This document shows positions 18,101-26,748 of a DNA stretch of 38,717 nucleotides, in pieces. A program made the position numbers and the translations under genes. Each line of letters starts with the position of its first letter. Within the stretch, counting starts at the first letter, position 1. The stretch covers positions 1 through 38,717 of the forward strand of contig NZ_JAJUXG010000035.1 of NCBI RefSeq assembly GCF_021390535.1. Direction: 5' to 3'. Source of the DNA: Dyadobacter sp. CY312 (GTDB lineage: Bacteria > Bacteroidota > Bacteroidia > Cytophagales > Spirosomataceae). Under the pieces are notes generated by a model. That model searched no databases and was not told the DNA's origin. It worked only from the letters and a program-made list of their open reading frames with translations.

Positions 18101-18560
18101 AGGAATTGACGTATCGATGCTCTGGTCCGCAAGTACAGGGTTTCAGTATGTGTGGAACGTAACCGGCTACAACAATTCCATTGTTCAGAATGGCTACTCC
18201 ATACCGCTTGATGTTGCAAACAACCATTATTACTACAACGAGGCAAATCCATCCGACCCAGCCAACAACACAGATGGCAAAAGCCCGCGCCTGAAAAATA
18301 CGACCGACGCACAAAATAATGTTTCCAGCACTTACTGGCTACACGATGCGAGTTATATAAAACTGAAAAACCTTCAAATCGGCTACACACTTCCACAATC
18401 CATAGCTGGTAAAGCATCCATAAGCAGGGCCAGGATATATCTGTCCGGCGAAAACCTGCTACTGCTTACCAAATATCCCGGTATGGACCCTGAGATAGGC
18501 GCGAATGTGGATTACCCGACCCTTAAACAATTTGCATTAGGTATCAACCTGACGTTCTAA
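15177..18560 (+). CDS. SusC-like TonB-dependent outer membrane transporter
   Basis: A 1127-residue SusC/RagA protein. The signal peptide is preceded by an unusually long (~35 residue) N-terminal stretch, with the hydrophobic core SLLAIAGLLLIC. Then come a carboxypeptidase-like regulatory domain (ISGKVTDEKGEGLPGVSVVIKGT, about 68-140), the TonB-box-like segment LNEVMVVGYGTQKK, a plug domain (IIVDGI, SMSILKDAASASIYGSLAGNGVVLITTKKG) and a C-terminal β-barrel ending in ...FALGINLTF. It imports large oligosaccharides with the SusD-like lipoprotein 11 nt downstream. It heads the operon of PL8 and GH16 enzymes and is presumably driven by the divergent hybrid regulator. Confidence 0.95.
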   Translation: MNYFTDLKKCILRQLRPLKMLLNGTLAAHLKTCPWSLLAIAGLLLICNPVKAAHSLKVISAVSNAAEISGKVTDEKGEGLPGVSVVIKGTQQGTVTDVEGKFRLSVSDGNDRFLVFSFVGYDSKELQIGSQTEMNVSLSPSTSTLNEVMVVGYGTQKKVNMTGSVAAVAAKDIENRPVTNLSSSLAGLAPGVSVQQGSGKPGSDGATIRIRGNGTLNNNDPLIIVDGIISSMDAVNPNDVESMSILKDAASASIYGSLAGNGVVLITTKKGSKNKLTVNYTGMISVAKPINLIKQVTDYSRHMNLINEGYRNLGQNNLFSQSTIDAWQTAAADPNGVTANGVPNSIAYPNTDWMNTVFENNIVQNHNISVNGGTEKASYLLSAGYLNNPGTMPNTGTKRYQLRANLETRINKFITIGTQTYASIQSYDMGNTSTAFNFLRQTTPGVVPFYDGRYGFAQAPEESSTANNILSYFNDTGGSNQQSRFNTTLYTTLNLVKGLAFEARYNYQTRFQESNSHSNPIDRWNFATNTVKSFASTPDKLSTNYSFNKDYATTTDLVLRYNAEVGAHAFGGIAGYNEYYFNYYNTGASMLGLVDYNITTLGSGTTMSAISGTEYDRSMRSFFGRVNYAYKDRYLLEANLRYDGSSKFAPSNRWGIFPSFSAGWRLSEEPFMQNLNNHIQNLKLRASWGKLGNNNMNSDLSRGNYDYQAVYNTVGYSFNGIAATGLWQGKFANSNLKWESTTVTGLGLEGSALKGALNFEIDLYRKYTDGILTTPPIQLVLGTATAPTQNTAAVLNKGIELTLGYRGKAGQISYGLTGNFAYNYNRIDKFKGKLAEGWKDVNGTRTYSSNLGDVSTGGDNRILEGHTIDAFHIQTLYSGNGSGTNTDGTVNINGGPKDGMIRTAQDMAWLEAMTAAGYSFQPGGGIGKAKIYYGDLIYADNNGDGIYGNSYDKQFTGTNRTPKYNFGLRGDISWRGIDVSMLWSASTGFQYVWNVTGYNNSIVQNGYSIPLDVANNHYYYNEANPSDPANNTDGKSPRLKNTTDAQNNVSSTYWLHDASYIKLKNLQIGYTLPQSIAGKASISRARIYLSGENLLLLTKYPGMDPEIGANVDYPTLKQFALGINLTF

Positions 18561-18571
18561 AATCTTTCATC

Positions 18572-20323
18572 ATGAAAAAAATACTATTCACATTAGCTAC
18601 CACATTTTCCATGTCTGCCTGTCAGGAAAATGTGCTTGATACCGCTCCTTACGACGCTGTTAGCTCGGCAACTATGTGGACAACCGACAACCTCACAGAC
18701 CTGGGTGTCACCGGGGTTTATCAGGCTCTCAGATTAAATATCAATGCCTCTGCTGCTTCTGGAAATGAGCTGTATCAACTTGACAGATTTGGAGTTGGAG
18801 GACAGGGACGGGATGCAGATGCACTTTTAATGGGAACCATTACACCCTCCAGCAGCATGTTTTCCGATAACTACAGGCAACTCTATGCCGGCATCAACCG
18901 AGCAAACGATGCCATTGTCAACATTGCAGAAAAGTCTCCATCCACTCCCGAGAAAAAAGCCCGGTTGCTGGCGGAATGCAAGTTCCTTCGTGCATATTTT
19001 TATTTGCGACTCAACCAGCTTTTCAAAGGCGTACCTCTGTTTCTGGAACCGATTACTCCTGATAATGCCAAAAGAGCCCGTTCCACCGAAGCAGAAATTT
19101 GGGAAGCCATTGTCAAAGATCTTACAGACTGCATCAACGAAACCAACCTGCCCGATAAATATGCCAAAGGCAACGCCATGTATGGACATATCACAAAAGG
19201 TGCCGCCTATGCTTTAAGAGGCAAAACCTATTTGTACCAACAAAAATGGGCGTTGGCTGCCGAAGATTTTGCGAAAGTTAAAAACGCGGGATATGCACTT
19301 TTTCCGGACTACAAAGCGCTTTTCAAAACTGCCAACGAACAAAGTGATGAGATGATATTTTCCATTCAGAATATCGGGATCAGCGGTTCGGGATCTACCA
19401 CGCAATTTTTCACCGGTACCCGCTCATCCTTTGGTTCCAATTGGAATACATATCTGATACATCCCGATCTGGTAGAATTGTATCAAAACGCAGATGGAAG
19501 TAACTTCAACTGGAATGACATCATTCCAGGTTACAACAGCATGACTCCTGCACAGCGTGAAGTATTCTTTTTAAGGAACAATCTTACAGACAGTGAGATC
19601 ACCGCAGCAAAAAACAGAGGAGCTGATATGTCAAAATATCTCCCGTCTGCCAACGAGGAGCGGATACTGAAGGTGTATGCCAACAGAGATCCGCGCCTGG
19701 GTCATAATGTGATCACACCCTATTCTACTTATGCCGGTGTATTTGGCACCGCTAATGCAAACGTAACAATGAGATGGCCATACAGATCCGAGGCGGCCGC
19801 AGGGGGTGATTTACGCACCGACACCCAGAGTTTTTTCTACTACCTGCATCGCAAATTTGTATACGAAGGAAATTCCGAACTCTTAAACAGAAGCTACGGA
19901 CCTACCGATTTCCCCGTTATCAGATATGCAGATGTGCTGCTGATGTGGGCAGAAGCTCTCAACGAGCAGAGTTTCAGCACCGAAGCAGTAGCCTTGGTAA
20001 ATCAGGTTAGATCCCGTGCAGGAGTTGGGCTTCTGAATTCTTCGGTACCTACCACGATAAGCAGTCAGGCAGAATTGAGAGAAGCAATCAGAAATGAAAG
20101 ACGCAGAGAATTCCCCAACGAAGGGATCAGTTTCTTTGATGAATTAAGATGGAAATCCTGGAAAGAAAAAGTGTTTTACCCCGGCGCAGGTGTACGGCAG
20201 ATCTGGGGTGCCAACGTGCAGACCTATTCCTGGAAAGGTGATTACATATACAACTGGCCAATCCCTCAAACCGAAATGGAGATGAACTCCACACTGACTC
20301 AGAACAGTGGATGGATTAACTGA
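18572..20323 (+). CDS. SusD/RagB-like glycan-binding lipoprotein
   Basis: A 583-residue surface lipoprotein with signal peptide and lipobox cysteine at C17 (TFSMSAC). The N-terminal TPR-like helices (FLRAYFYLRLNQLFKGVPLF) and C-terminal RagB/SusD block (VIRYADVLLMWAEALNE, IRNERRREFPNEGISFFDELRWK) are characteristic. It caps the preceding SusC barrel and captures the polysaccharide. A hairpin lies just after its stop and may lower expression of the enzyme gene behind it. Confidence 0.95.
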   Translation: MKKILFTLATTFSMSACQENVLDTAPYDAVSSATMWTTDNLTDLGVTGVYQALRLNINASAASGNELYQLDRFGVGGQGRDADALLMGTITPSSSMFSDNYRQLYAGINRANDAIVNIAEKSPSTPEKKARLLAECKFLRAYFYLRLNQLFKGVPLFLEPITPDNAKRARSTEAEIWEAIVKDLTDCINETNLPDKYAKGNAMYGHITKGAAYALRGKTYLYQQKWALAAEDFAKVKNAGYALFPDYKALFKTANEQSDEMIFSIQNIGISGSGSTTQFFTGTRSSFGSNWNTYLIHPDLVELYQNADGSNFNWNDIIPGYNSMTPAQREVFFLRNNLTDSEITAAKNRGADMSKYLPSANEERILKVYANRDPRLGHNVITPYSTYAGVFGTANANVTMRWPYRSEAAAGGDLRTDTQSFFYYLHRKFVYEGNSELLNRSYGPTDFPVIRYADVLLMWAEALNEQSFSTEAVALVNQVRSRAGVGLLNSSVPTTISSQAELREAIRNERRREFPNEGISFFDELRWKSWKEKVFYPGAGVRQIWGANVQTYSWKGDYIYNWPIPQTEMEMNSTLTQNSGWIN

Positions 20324-20335
20324 TTTTATCCATTG

Positions 20336-20368
20336 CTTGGGGTAACCAGGAAGATTTGTTACCCCAAG
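20336..20368 (+). terminator. Intra-operon hairpin between susD and PL8 gene
   Basis: Perfect 11-bp stem: CTTGGGGTAAC (20336-20346) and GTTACCCCAAG (20358-20368), 11-nt loop. It begins 12 nt after the susD stop. No T-run follows, so it is more likely an mRNA-stabilising or partial attenuation element than a full stop. Confidence 0.55.
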
Positions 20369-20443
20369 TCTATGCTCAACCCATTGACTATTCCTATCCC
20401 TTAATTACAGTATCAGACTTATCCATTTTGTTTTGACACTATT

Positions 20444-23400
20444 ATGAAATCATATAAGTCCCCCATCCGGCTGTCTTTACTAACCATCATTTTCACCGTA
20501 TTTATTTTCCTGAAAGCCAACAGCCAGACGGCCGCCGATTTTACAACTATTTCTGACAGAATTTTTAATACTTTTCAGTCTTCCGGCGGCGCTACGTCTG
20601 ATACTCAGGTAAATTCGTTAGTAAGCACGCTGAATTCCTCGTACGGATGGCCGGATATCAATTATTCTTCCACCAGCCAAACCGACTGGGTGCCAGGATA
20701 CCACCTCGCAAGAATGGCCACAATGGCCAAGGCCTATTCCAATCCTTCGAGCACCTATTACGGAGATCCGGACCTGAAAGAAAAAATAGAAGGAACCATG
20801 AATTACTGGCTGACGCTAAATCCTGCGCCAAGCAGTACAAACTGGTTTTATCTTTCCATAAGTGTACCCAAAGACATCGGCAACATCCTGATTTGCCTTC
20901 GAAAATCGCCGGAAGGAATTTCCGCTGCCCTGGAAAACCAGATGATTGCCTGGATGACCAAAGGTGTTGCCATCACCGCATCTCCCGCCCGGGACGGCTC
21001 GAACTTAACCGACGTTGCACAGCATTACATCATGCGTGCCTGTCTGACAGAAAATCAGACGTTACTAAATCAGACAATATCTGCCGTCACCAGCTCTATT
21101 GTCGTTACAACGGGGGAAGGTATCCAAAATGACAACTCCTACACAGCCCACGGACCTCAGTTGTATGTGTATGGTTACGGCAGAGAATACATTTCAGGCA
21201 TCAGCAATATTGCAGTTTATGTCGCCGGAACTTCTTATGCTTTTCCAGCGGACAAACTTGCCATTTTTTCAGATTTTGTAAGAAAAGGTTTTATCAAACC
21301 ATCCCGTGGTTCCTATGCAGATTTCAACCTGTATGGGCGCGGCGTGAGCCGTGCCAACGCCGGAAGAGCCGATGTGGGTCTGATCGAAAAGGTAAGGAAC
21401 TTCGATTTGCCACAACATGCCACTGAATACGACCACGCAATTCAGAGAATGCGCGGGCTGCAACCTGCGTCCTACAATGTATCGGCCGAACACATTCACT
21501 ACTGGCGTACGGACTACACGGTTCACCATCGCCCCGGATACATGTTTGGACTGCGCAGTGTTTCCTCGCGAAATGCCAAATCGGAAATGGGAAATGGTGA
21601 AAACATCAAAGGTTATTACCTGACCGAAGGTGTTAATTATATTGGTGTAAACGGAGACGAGTACTACAACATCTTCCCGGTCTGGGAATGGAATAAGATT
21701 CCTGGCACTACCGTTCCCGAAATTACCACATACCCTGTGCGAACTTCCTGGGGCGTTAATTTTGGTACGGTCCCGTTCGTTGGCGGTGTCTCGGACGGAA
21801 TCTACGGAGCCAGTACGTACTCAATGAGCGATTACGGCACAACAGCAAAAAAATCCTGGTTTTATTTTGACGAAGAAATAGTGTGTCTTGGTGCCGGGAT
21901 TAATTCATCGGCAACACAGCCGATCAATACTACGGTAAACCAGTGTCTTTTAAAAACGGATGTGACCGTCTCGGACGCGGTCAACAATGTCAGCGTTCTG
22001 AATGGTGGCATTCATGATTATACCAATAATTTAAAATGGGCTTTACAGGGAAACGTAGGATATTTTTTCCCGAAAGACGGTAACATTACCATAAGCAACC
22101 AAACCCAGACCGGAAGCTGGTCATCTATCAATACCACTGGTTCCACCGCTGCCCTATCCACTGATGTTTTCAAGTTATGGATCAAACACGGCACTGCGCC
22201 TGCCAATGCCTCCTATGCCTACATCGTAACGCCCGGAAAAACCTCGGCAACGCAAATGCAAAATTACAATGCTGCCCAGATCAGTATCCTGTCCAATACC
22301 CCTGCTATTCAGGCGGTGCGACATAATGGTTTGGGCATCTGGCAGGTCGTGTTTTACCAGGCAGGTGAATTTACTTCTGATCAGATCACTGTAAAGGTCA
22401 GCAAACCCTGCGTGGTTATGTTAAAAAACGTAACAGATAGCGAGGTAACCGTTCATGTTTCAGATCCTTCCCAAAATACAGCCCAAATATATCTGGGTGT
22501 AAAAACACCACAGTTCACCGCACTTCGGGCCTCAAATTTTAATATGCCTCAGGGAGCTGATGCCGGAAGCACTGTGAATGCCATCATTTCAAATGCCAAT
22601 CCAATTTATCAGCTACCGGTTGAACCTATGCTGAAATTAACCAGTACAGCAGACGCTTTTGTAAGAAGCGGAGGTTCCGGAAGCACAGCGGTTCACGCCA
22701 CCACAAATTATGGCTCCGATCCCGTTTTGACCATCAAAAAAGAGTCGGCAGGATATGACCGTGAAGTGTTTGTCAAATTTGATCTGAGCACTTTTTCTGC
22801 CAGCCCGGACAGCGCCGTAATACAGCTGCGGGTAAACAATGCCAATACTGCTGTTGCTAATACCAGGTGGGGATTCTATCTGGTTGAGGACAACACATGG
22901 ACGGAAGCAGCTATCAACTGGAACAACAAACCGGCACATACGACCAAACTCGGGGAACTCACCGGAGCATCTGCCGGGAGTGTGGTAAAGCTCAACATTA
23001 CTCAGGCAGTAATCAACCGGCTCACAGCAGATAAGATTCTGTCTGTTCGTGTTGCATCTGAACCCACCACGACCGACGCCGCTGTAATTAGTAAGACAGA
23101 CGGAGCCTTTAATGCCAGGGAAAATATGAATGCAGATTACCGGCCTCAGATCTGGATTTACGGAAAGGTCCCGGAAGTGACAGAAGAGGTAAAAAAGGAC
23201 TCGATTCTGGCGGTTGCAGATTCCTACGTGCGGAGCAATGGCAACGCTGCCAACAATTACGGCACGCAGGGTTATCTGGTCGCAAGAAACAAATCCGACG
23301 ATATGCAGGAAATCTATCTGAAATTCGATATGCATGGATTGCGTAAGGGCCTTGTCAATGCGAAAGTGAGGTTGTATGCTCTTGAAAATGGAATTAACAC

Positions 23401-24262
23401 AGCATGGAATCTGACTTTGGCCTCAAACACCTACGCAACCAGCACCGAGGCCTGGCAAGAAACCGGTATCAACTGGAACAACAAACCTGTGGCCACAGAT
23501 CTGATAGTCAATACTACTTCTACGGCCACAGCAGGCTATGTATATTTTGACATCACCAGCGCCCTGGCCAGTATTTCTTCTGATAGCATTCTTACCTTTA
23601 AGATAACGGCAACTACGGATCTGTACAGCTCATTCCGCTCCCGCAATTTCGGAACGGATCTGCTAAGACCGAAAATTATCTATGAATACGCAACCCAGAC
23701 CACCTCTCTTCCGGTTACACTTTCGTATTTTAAAGGTGACACCAAAAACGGTGCGGTTGATCTTTCATGGGAAACCTCCTCTGAGAAGAGCAATGATTAC
23801 TTCGAGATTCAGAGAAGTGAAGACGGCAGGACTTTTCAGGCGATTGCAAGCGTGTCGGGTAACAATACCACGACCGATGTCAACAGATACTCCTATCAGG
23901 ATCGCGGATGGGTGTTATCATACAACAACATTGTTTACTACCGTCTAAGGCAGGTAGACTATGATGGCAGCAGTACATTGTCTTCGATTGTTGCGATCAC
24001 GCTGCCCAAAACGGACCACATATTCTCAGTAGGTCCCAATCCCACCCAGGGCAAGCTGACTGTATTTGTCAAAGATTCTTACGCAGGACCCCTGACTTTT
24101 ACTATTGTGAATAGAGAGGGAATGCAAATCACAGAAAAGCACCTGACCAGAGCTGTGCTGACTGAATTTCAACTTGATCCATATCCCCCAGGACTTTACT
24201 TTCTCAAAATCAAAATGGATAATCAGCCACAACAGATTTTCAAGTTTGTACTAAGTAAGTGA
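20444..24262 (+). CDS. Secreted family-8 polysaccharide lyase with CBM96-like modules and T9SS signal
   Basis: A 1272-residue exported enzyme. After a signal peptide (ending near KANSQ) comes the PL8 (α/α)-toroid and β-sandwich. NDNSYTAHGPQ holds catalytic H236 with Y245 nine residues on, and GRGVSR supplies R299 and R303. The spacing equals that of His225, Tyr234, Arg288 and Arg292 in chondroitin AC lyase. The PL8 signature WEWNKIPGTT follows, with E415. PL8 enzymes cut hyaluronan, chondroitin, xanthan or related uronate polymers by β-elimination. Two repeats (about 729-905 and 919-1080), each with ADxxVRS at the start and ...INWNNKP inside, resemble the DNRLRE/CBM96 family. An FnIII-like part (1088-1190) and a type A T9SS sorting domain (VGPNPTQGKL to the C-terminus) follow, so it is probably cell-surface attached. 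The substrate cannot be fixed. Confidence 0.9.
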   Translation: MKSYKSPIRLSLLTIIFTVFIFLKANSQTAADFTTISDRIFNTFQSSGGATSDTQVNSLVSTLNSSYGWPDINYSSTSQTDWVPGYHLARMATMAKAYSNPSSTYYGDPDLKEKIEGTMNYWLTLNPAPSSTNWFYLSISVPKDIGNILICLRKSPEGISAALENQMIAWMTKGVAITASPARDGSNLTDVAQHYIMRACLTENQTLLNQTISAVTSSIVVTTGEGIQNDNSYTAHGPQLYVYGYGREYISGISNIAVYVAGTSYAFPADKLAIFSDFVRKGFIKPSRGSYADFNLYGRGVSRANAGRADVGLIEKVRNFDLPQHATEYDHAIQRMRGLQPASYNVSAEHIHYWRTDYTVHHRPGYMFGLRSVSSRNAKSEMGNGENIKGYYLTEGVNYIGVNGDEYYNIFPVWEWNKIPGTTVPEITTYPVRTSWGVNFGTVPFVGGVSDGIYGASTYSMSDYGTTAKKSWFYFDEEIVCLGAGINSSATQPINTTVNQCLLKTDVTVSDAVNNVSVLNGGIHDYTNNLKWALQGNVGYFFPKDGNITISNQTQTGSWSSINTTGSTAALSTDVFKLWIKHGTAPANASYAYIVTPGKTSATQMQNYNAAQISILSNTPAIQAVRHNGLGIWQVVFYQAGEFTSDQITVKVSKPCVVMLKNVTDSEVTVHVSDPSQNTAQIYLGVKTPQFTALRASNFNMPQGADAGSTVNAIISNANPIYQLPVEPMLKLTSTADAFVRSGGSGSTAVHATTNYGSDPVLTIKKESAGYDREVFVKFDLSTFSASPDSAVIQLRVNNANTAVANTRWGFYLVEDNTWTEAAINWNNKPAHTTKLGELTGASAGSVVKLNITQAVINRLTADKILSVRVASEPTTTDAAVISKTDGAFNARENMNADYRPQIWIYGKVPEVTEEVKKDSILAVADSYVRSNGNAANNYGTQGYLVARNKSDDMQEIYLKFDMHGLRKGLVNAKVRLYALENGINTAWNLTLASNTYATSTEAWQETGINWNNKPVATDLIVNTTSTATAGYVYFDITSALASISSDSILTFKITATTDLYSSFRSRNFGTDLLRPKIIYEYATQTTSLPVTLSYFKGDTKNGAVDLSWETSSEKSNDYFEIQRSEDGRTFQAIASVSGNNTTTDVNRYSYQDRGWVLSYNNIVYYRLRQVDYDGSSTLSSIVAITLPKTDHIFSVGPNPTQGKLTVFVKDSYAGPLTFTIVNREGMQITEKHLTRAVLTEFQLDPYPPGLYFLKIKMDNQPQQIFKFVLSK

Positions 24263-24269
24263 TACCCAT

Positions 24270-24312
24270 GTGGAATCGCTGCTGGTCGCTCTGGTACGAT
24301 TCCACTCTTTTG
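24270..24312 (+). terminator. Rho-independent terminator after PL8 gene
   Basis: GTGGAATCG (24270-24278) pairs with CGATTCCAC (24297-24305), 9 bp, 18-nt loop, followed by TCTTTTGTG. It starts 8 nt after the PL8 stop codon. Read-through would be needed for the GH16 gene 47 nt later unless that gene has its own promoter. Confidence 0.65.
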
Positions 24313-24351
24313 TGACAAATGAATTGATTAACATAAATAATATTACAACTT

Positions 24352-25125
24352 ATGCGATTTGCATTACCATTTTTGATTTTACTCATAAGCTTACAGCCTC
24401 ACCAGTCGCCCGCCCAAAGAAAATTAGTTTGGAGTGACGAATTTAACTACAAAGGACACCCTGATAGCACCAAATGGGCTTATGAGACAGGATTTGTCCG
24501 CAATAGGGAGCCGCAGTATTATACCCATAAAAGACTGGAAAACTGCCGTGTCGAAAACGGGACACTGGTCTTAGAAGCGAGGAAAGAATCGTATAAGGGT
24601 GCTGAATATACATCGGCCAGTCTGATAACCCTGGGTAAACAACAGTGGAAGTATGGCCGCATTGAAGCCCGGGCAAAGGTTCCCAAAGGGATCGGCACAT
24701 GGCCGGCAATTTGGATGCTGGGCACAAACCGGACAGAAATAAAGTGGCCGCACTGTGGGGAAATTGACATCCTTGAATTTATCGGAAAGGATTCAACACG
24801 CGTTTTTGGAACGGTGCACTACTCAGATTCACTGAACCGATACCAGAGCGAAGGGAAAAAGCCGGTCGTAGGCGCACCATATGAAGGTTTTCATATTTAT
24901 GCAGCAGAGTGGTCTGAGGATCGAATCGAATTTTACTACGATGATCTGAAATATTTTGTTTTCGAACTAAAAAAATCAGATAAAGCAAGCGGAAATGCAT
25001 TTCAGAAAGAATTTTATCTACTCTTGAATCTCGCTCTGGGAAGGCAGGGCACCCTGCCTGGTCCACTGTCAGATAACGCACTGCCATCCAAATATTTGAT
25101 CGATTACGTAAGGGTCTATCAATAA
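24352..25125 (+). CDS. Secreted GH16 glycoside hydrolase
   Basis: A 257-residue exported enzyme with signal peptide (to about residue 22, SPAQ). The active-site motif GEIDILEFIG places the nucleophile at E137, the assisting D139 and the acid/base at E142. WSDEF...W, QYYT, LEARKE, YGRIEARAKVPKGIGTWPAIWMLG and the ending YLIDYVRVYQ are typical of the laminarinase-like GH16_3 branch. The members I know cut β-1,3-glucans, and related enzymes act as endo-β-galactosidases on host glycans. In a locus with PL8, GH109 and NagA, a heteropolymer target is as likely as laminarin. It ends the first half of the polysaccharide locus. Confidence 0.9.
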   Translation: MRFALPFLILLISLQPHQSPAQRKLVWSDEFNYKGHPDSTKWAYETGFVRNREPQYYTHKRLENCRVENGTLVLEARKESYKGAEYTSASLITLGKQQWKYGRIEARAKVPKGIGTWPAIWMLGTNRTEIKWPHCGEIDILEFIGKDSTRVFGTVHYSDSLNRYQSEGKKPVVGAPYEGFHIYAAEWSEDRIEFYYDDLKYFVFELKKSDKASGNAFQKEFYLLLNLALGRQGTLPGPLSDNALPSKYLIDYVRVYQ

Positions 25126-25214
25126 GCAGACCTGGTGGGATCCTAGATTACAATAAAACAAGATCGGTTGGTTAGGGTCGTTCTACCTGAATTCTTTTAA
25201 AAGGATGTATCTGC

Positions 25215-25257
25215 AAAACGAGGGTGTCTTGAAGCAGACATTCTCGTTTTATTTTGA
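25215..25257 (+). terminator. Strong terminator closing the first half of the locus
   Basis: AAAACGAG-GG-TGTCT (25215-25229) pairs with AGACA-TT-CTCGTTTT (25236-25250) around a 6-nt loop. That gives 15 base pairs including two G-U, and ATTTTG follows. It ends plus-strand transcription from the GH16 gene 90 nt after its stop, before the convergent LacI gene. Confidence 0.8.
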
Positions 25258-25424
25258 GGGAGGTATTTAAAATATTTCCTATGACACGCTCTTCCTGACT
25301 TAGGCCACTGGGCTTTAAAATGGAATAAGAGATACCTCAGAATGTTTTAGGGTAAATGGCTCAAAATCAATTATTATCGTTGTTCGATAGCTGAACGTTG
25401 ATAATAAACAGTAAGCTTAAATTT

Positions 25425-26441
25425 TTATCTTCTTGTAGATTCCCGAACGATTAACTCAGCTGAAAGCGTGATGCTGCGGGCTGCAAAATTGCTTTTGCTG
25501 ATGTGTTTTAAAAGCAGCGAACAGCTCTGTTTCCCAATTTCGTAAGCGGGTTCTGCCACCGTAGACAAGGTGGGTGATATAATCTCACATATCGGGTCGT
25601 TTGTAAATCCGATCACACCAACCTCTGGTCCGACGGCAATTTTTCTCTCCTTCAATGCCAGTATTGCGCCTATACCTTTACGGTCATTCACCGCGAAAAT
25701 CGCGTCGGGCCTACTTTCCTGCGAATCGAACAATTTTGCGACATCACTGATTGCATCAGCCTGAGAGAAACCTGAGTGGATCACCATAGAAGGATCATAA
25801 ATCAGATTGTGCTTTTCCAGCGCGTGAACGTAGCCATTCAAACGGTTTTGCGTAAGTGAAAGCTCCTTAGGACCTGTGATGTGCGCGATCTTGGTATAGC
25901 CGCATTCGATCAGGTGCTCTACTGCCGTGAAGGCTCCATTGTAGTCATCCTGCATCACCTTGGAAGCGTTTATGGCGGCAGCAACACGGTCAAAAAAGAC
26001 GACAGGCAAGCCGTCATCTATGATCTGGCTGAAATGGGAATAGTTATTTTCGTGAGCAGATACGCACGCAAGCAACCCATCCAGACTACTCAATGACAAA
26101 TCCTCCACGATCCTGATCTCGGTATCTGCCGAGTCATTGGTCAGGTATAGGATCAGATTAAATCCATTTTCGTCAGCTACCTGCTGTATACCTGTTATCA
26201 CTGTTGAAAAATAGTAATTGGTAATCACAGGAATGAGTACACCTATGTTGTGGGTACTTCTCTTGACCAGTCCGGTAGCATTAAAATTGGGTTTGTAATT
26301 CAGCTCATTGGCCATGTCCAACACCTTCTGACGAGTCTGTGCATTCACATCGTAGGTATCTCTAAGAGCCCTTGAAACTGTGGCAACCGATATATCCAGC
26401 GCTTTGGCAATGTCTTTGATGGTTATATATCTGCGGCGCAT
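25425..26441 (-). CDS. LacI-family transcriptional regulator
   Basis: A 338-residue repressor: N-terminal LacI helix-turn-helix (ITIKDIAKALDISVATVSRALRDTYDVNAQTRQKVLDMANELNY split over residues 6-50) with the hinge helix after it, then a two-lobe periplasmic-binding-like domain (IGVLIP, FFDRV, AVEHLIECGYTKIAHITGP, AIFAVNDRKGIGAILALKER). It faces the esterase-GH109-nagBPA operon across 307 nt and probably senses an amino sugar or its phosphate. Candidate operators lie in that gap and before the second susC. Confidence 0.93.
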   Translation of the reverse strand: MRRRYITIKDIAKALDISVATVSRALRDTYDVNAQTRQKVLDMANELNYKPNFNATGLVKRSTHNIGVLIPVITNYYFSTVITGIQQVADENGFNLILYLTNDSADTEIRIVEDLSLSSLDGLLACVSAHENNYSHFSQIIDDGLPVVFFDRVAAAINASKVMQDDYNGAFTAVEHLIECGYTKIAHITGPKELSLTQNRLNGYVHALEKHNLIYDPSMVIHSGFSQADAISDVAKLFDSQESRPDAIFAVNDRKGIGAILALKERKIAVGPEVGVIGFTNDPICEIISPTLSTVAEPAYEIGKQSCSLLLKHISKSNFAARSITLSAELIVRESTRR

Positions 26442-26512
26442 GAAATGGTGTCTGGTTTAGAAAAACGAAGTTCTAAATTACAAATTATCTTCCATCCCCG
26501 GCTTAAACAGGG

Positions 26513-26526
26513 TTATTTGCAAATAA
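26513..26526. promoter_or_regulatory. Perfect 14-bp palindrome, candidate LacI autoregulatory operator
   Basis: TTATTTGCAAATAA is a perfect palindrome centred on GC, 72 nt upstream of the LacI start codon. LacI-family operators are palindromes with a central CG or GC. An imperfect 19-bp dyad, ATTGCAA-N5-TTGTAAT (26608-26626), is a second candidate in the same gap. Confidence 0.35.
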
Positions 26527-26560
26527 GCAAGGCGCTATGCGATTTGCTAAATTCAATCAG

Positions 26561-26579
26561 TTTCGTAAACGTTCTCGCT
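26561..26579 (+). promoter_or_regulatory. Candidate LacI operator, copy 1
   Basis: TTTCGTAAACGTTCTCGCT, with the partly palindromic core CG-N2-AACGTT-N2-CG. A copy with two differences stands at 33735-33753 before the second susC. The AACGTT centre is a common LacI-family operator core. It is 170 nt before the esterase gene and 120 nt from the LacI gene, so it could serve either direction. Confidence 0.5.
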
Positions 26580-26677
26580 ACTATTTCCAGCAATACCAAC
26601 CGGTTACATTGCAAAATCGTTGTAATATTGAAGATCAGTAAAATATTGATCGGCTATTTATCGCACTGATAATATTT

Positions 26678-26711
26678 TCTTTCAGAGATAATCGGTTTGA
26701 ACTCTGAAAGA
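26678..26711 (+). promoter_or_regulatory. Hairpin before the esterase start
   Basis: TCTTTCAGAG (26678-26687) and CTCTGAAAGA (26702-26711) form a perfect 10-bp inverted repeat with a 14-nt loop, 37 nt before the start codon. It may be a leader hairpin or an operator. Its spacer repeats the GATAAT found just before the left arm (26668-26673). Confidence 0.4.
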
Positions 26712-26748
26712 GCCGGCATCTCAACCACTGCAAGCAAATTTACCAGGT

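Noticed and set aside
17718..18314. A 198-codon minus-strand open frame within the first susC
   Set aside because: It is antisense to a strongly conserved β-barrel gene and shows no domain or start signal.
22637..23335. A 232-codon open frame on the minus strand inside the PL8 gene
   Set aside because: It lies wholly within the CBM96-like repeats, is cysteine-rich without a recognisable fold, and opposes a gene with clear protein conservation.
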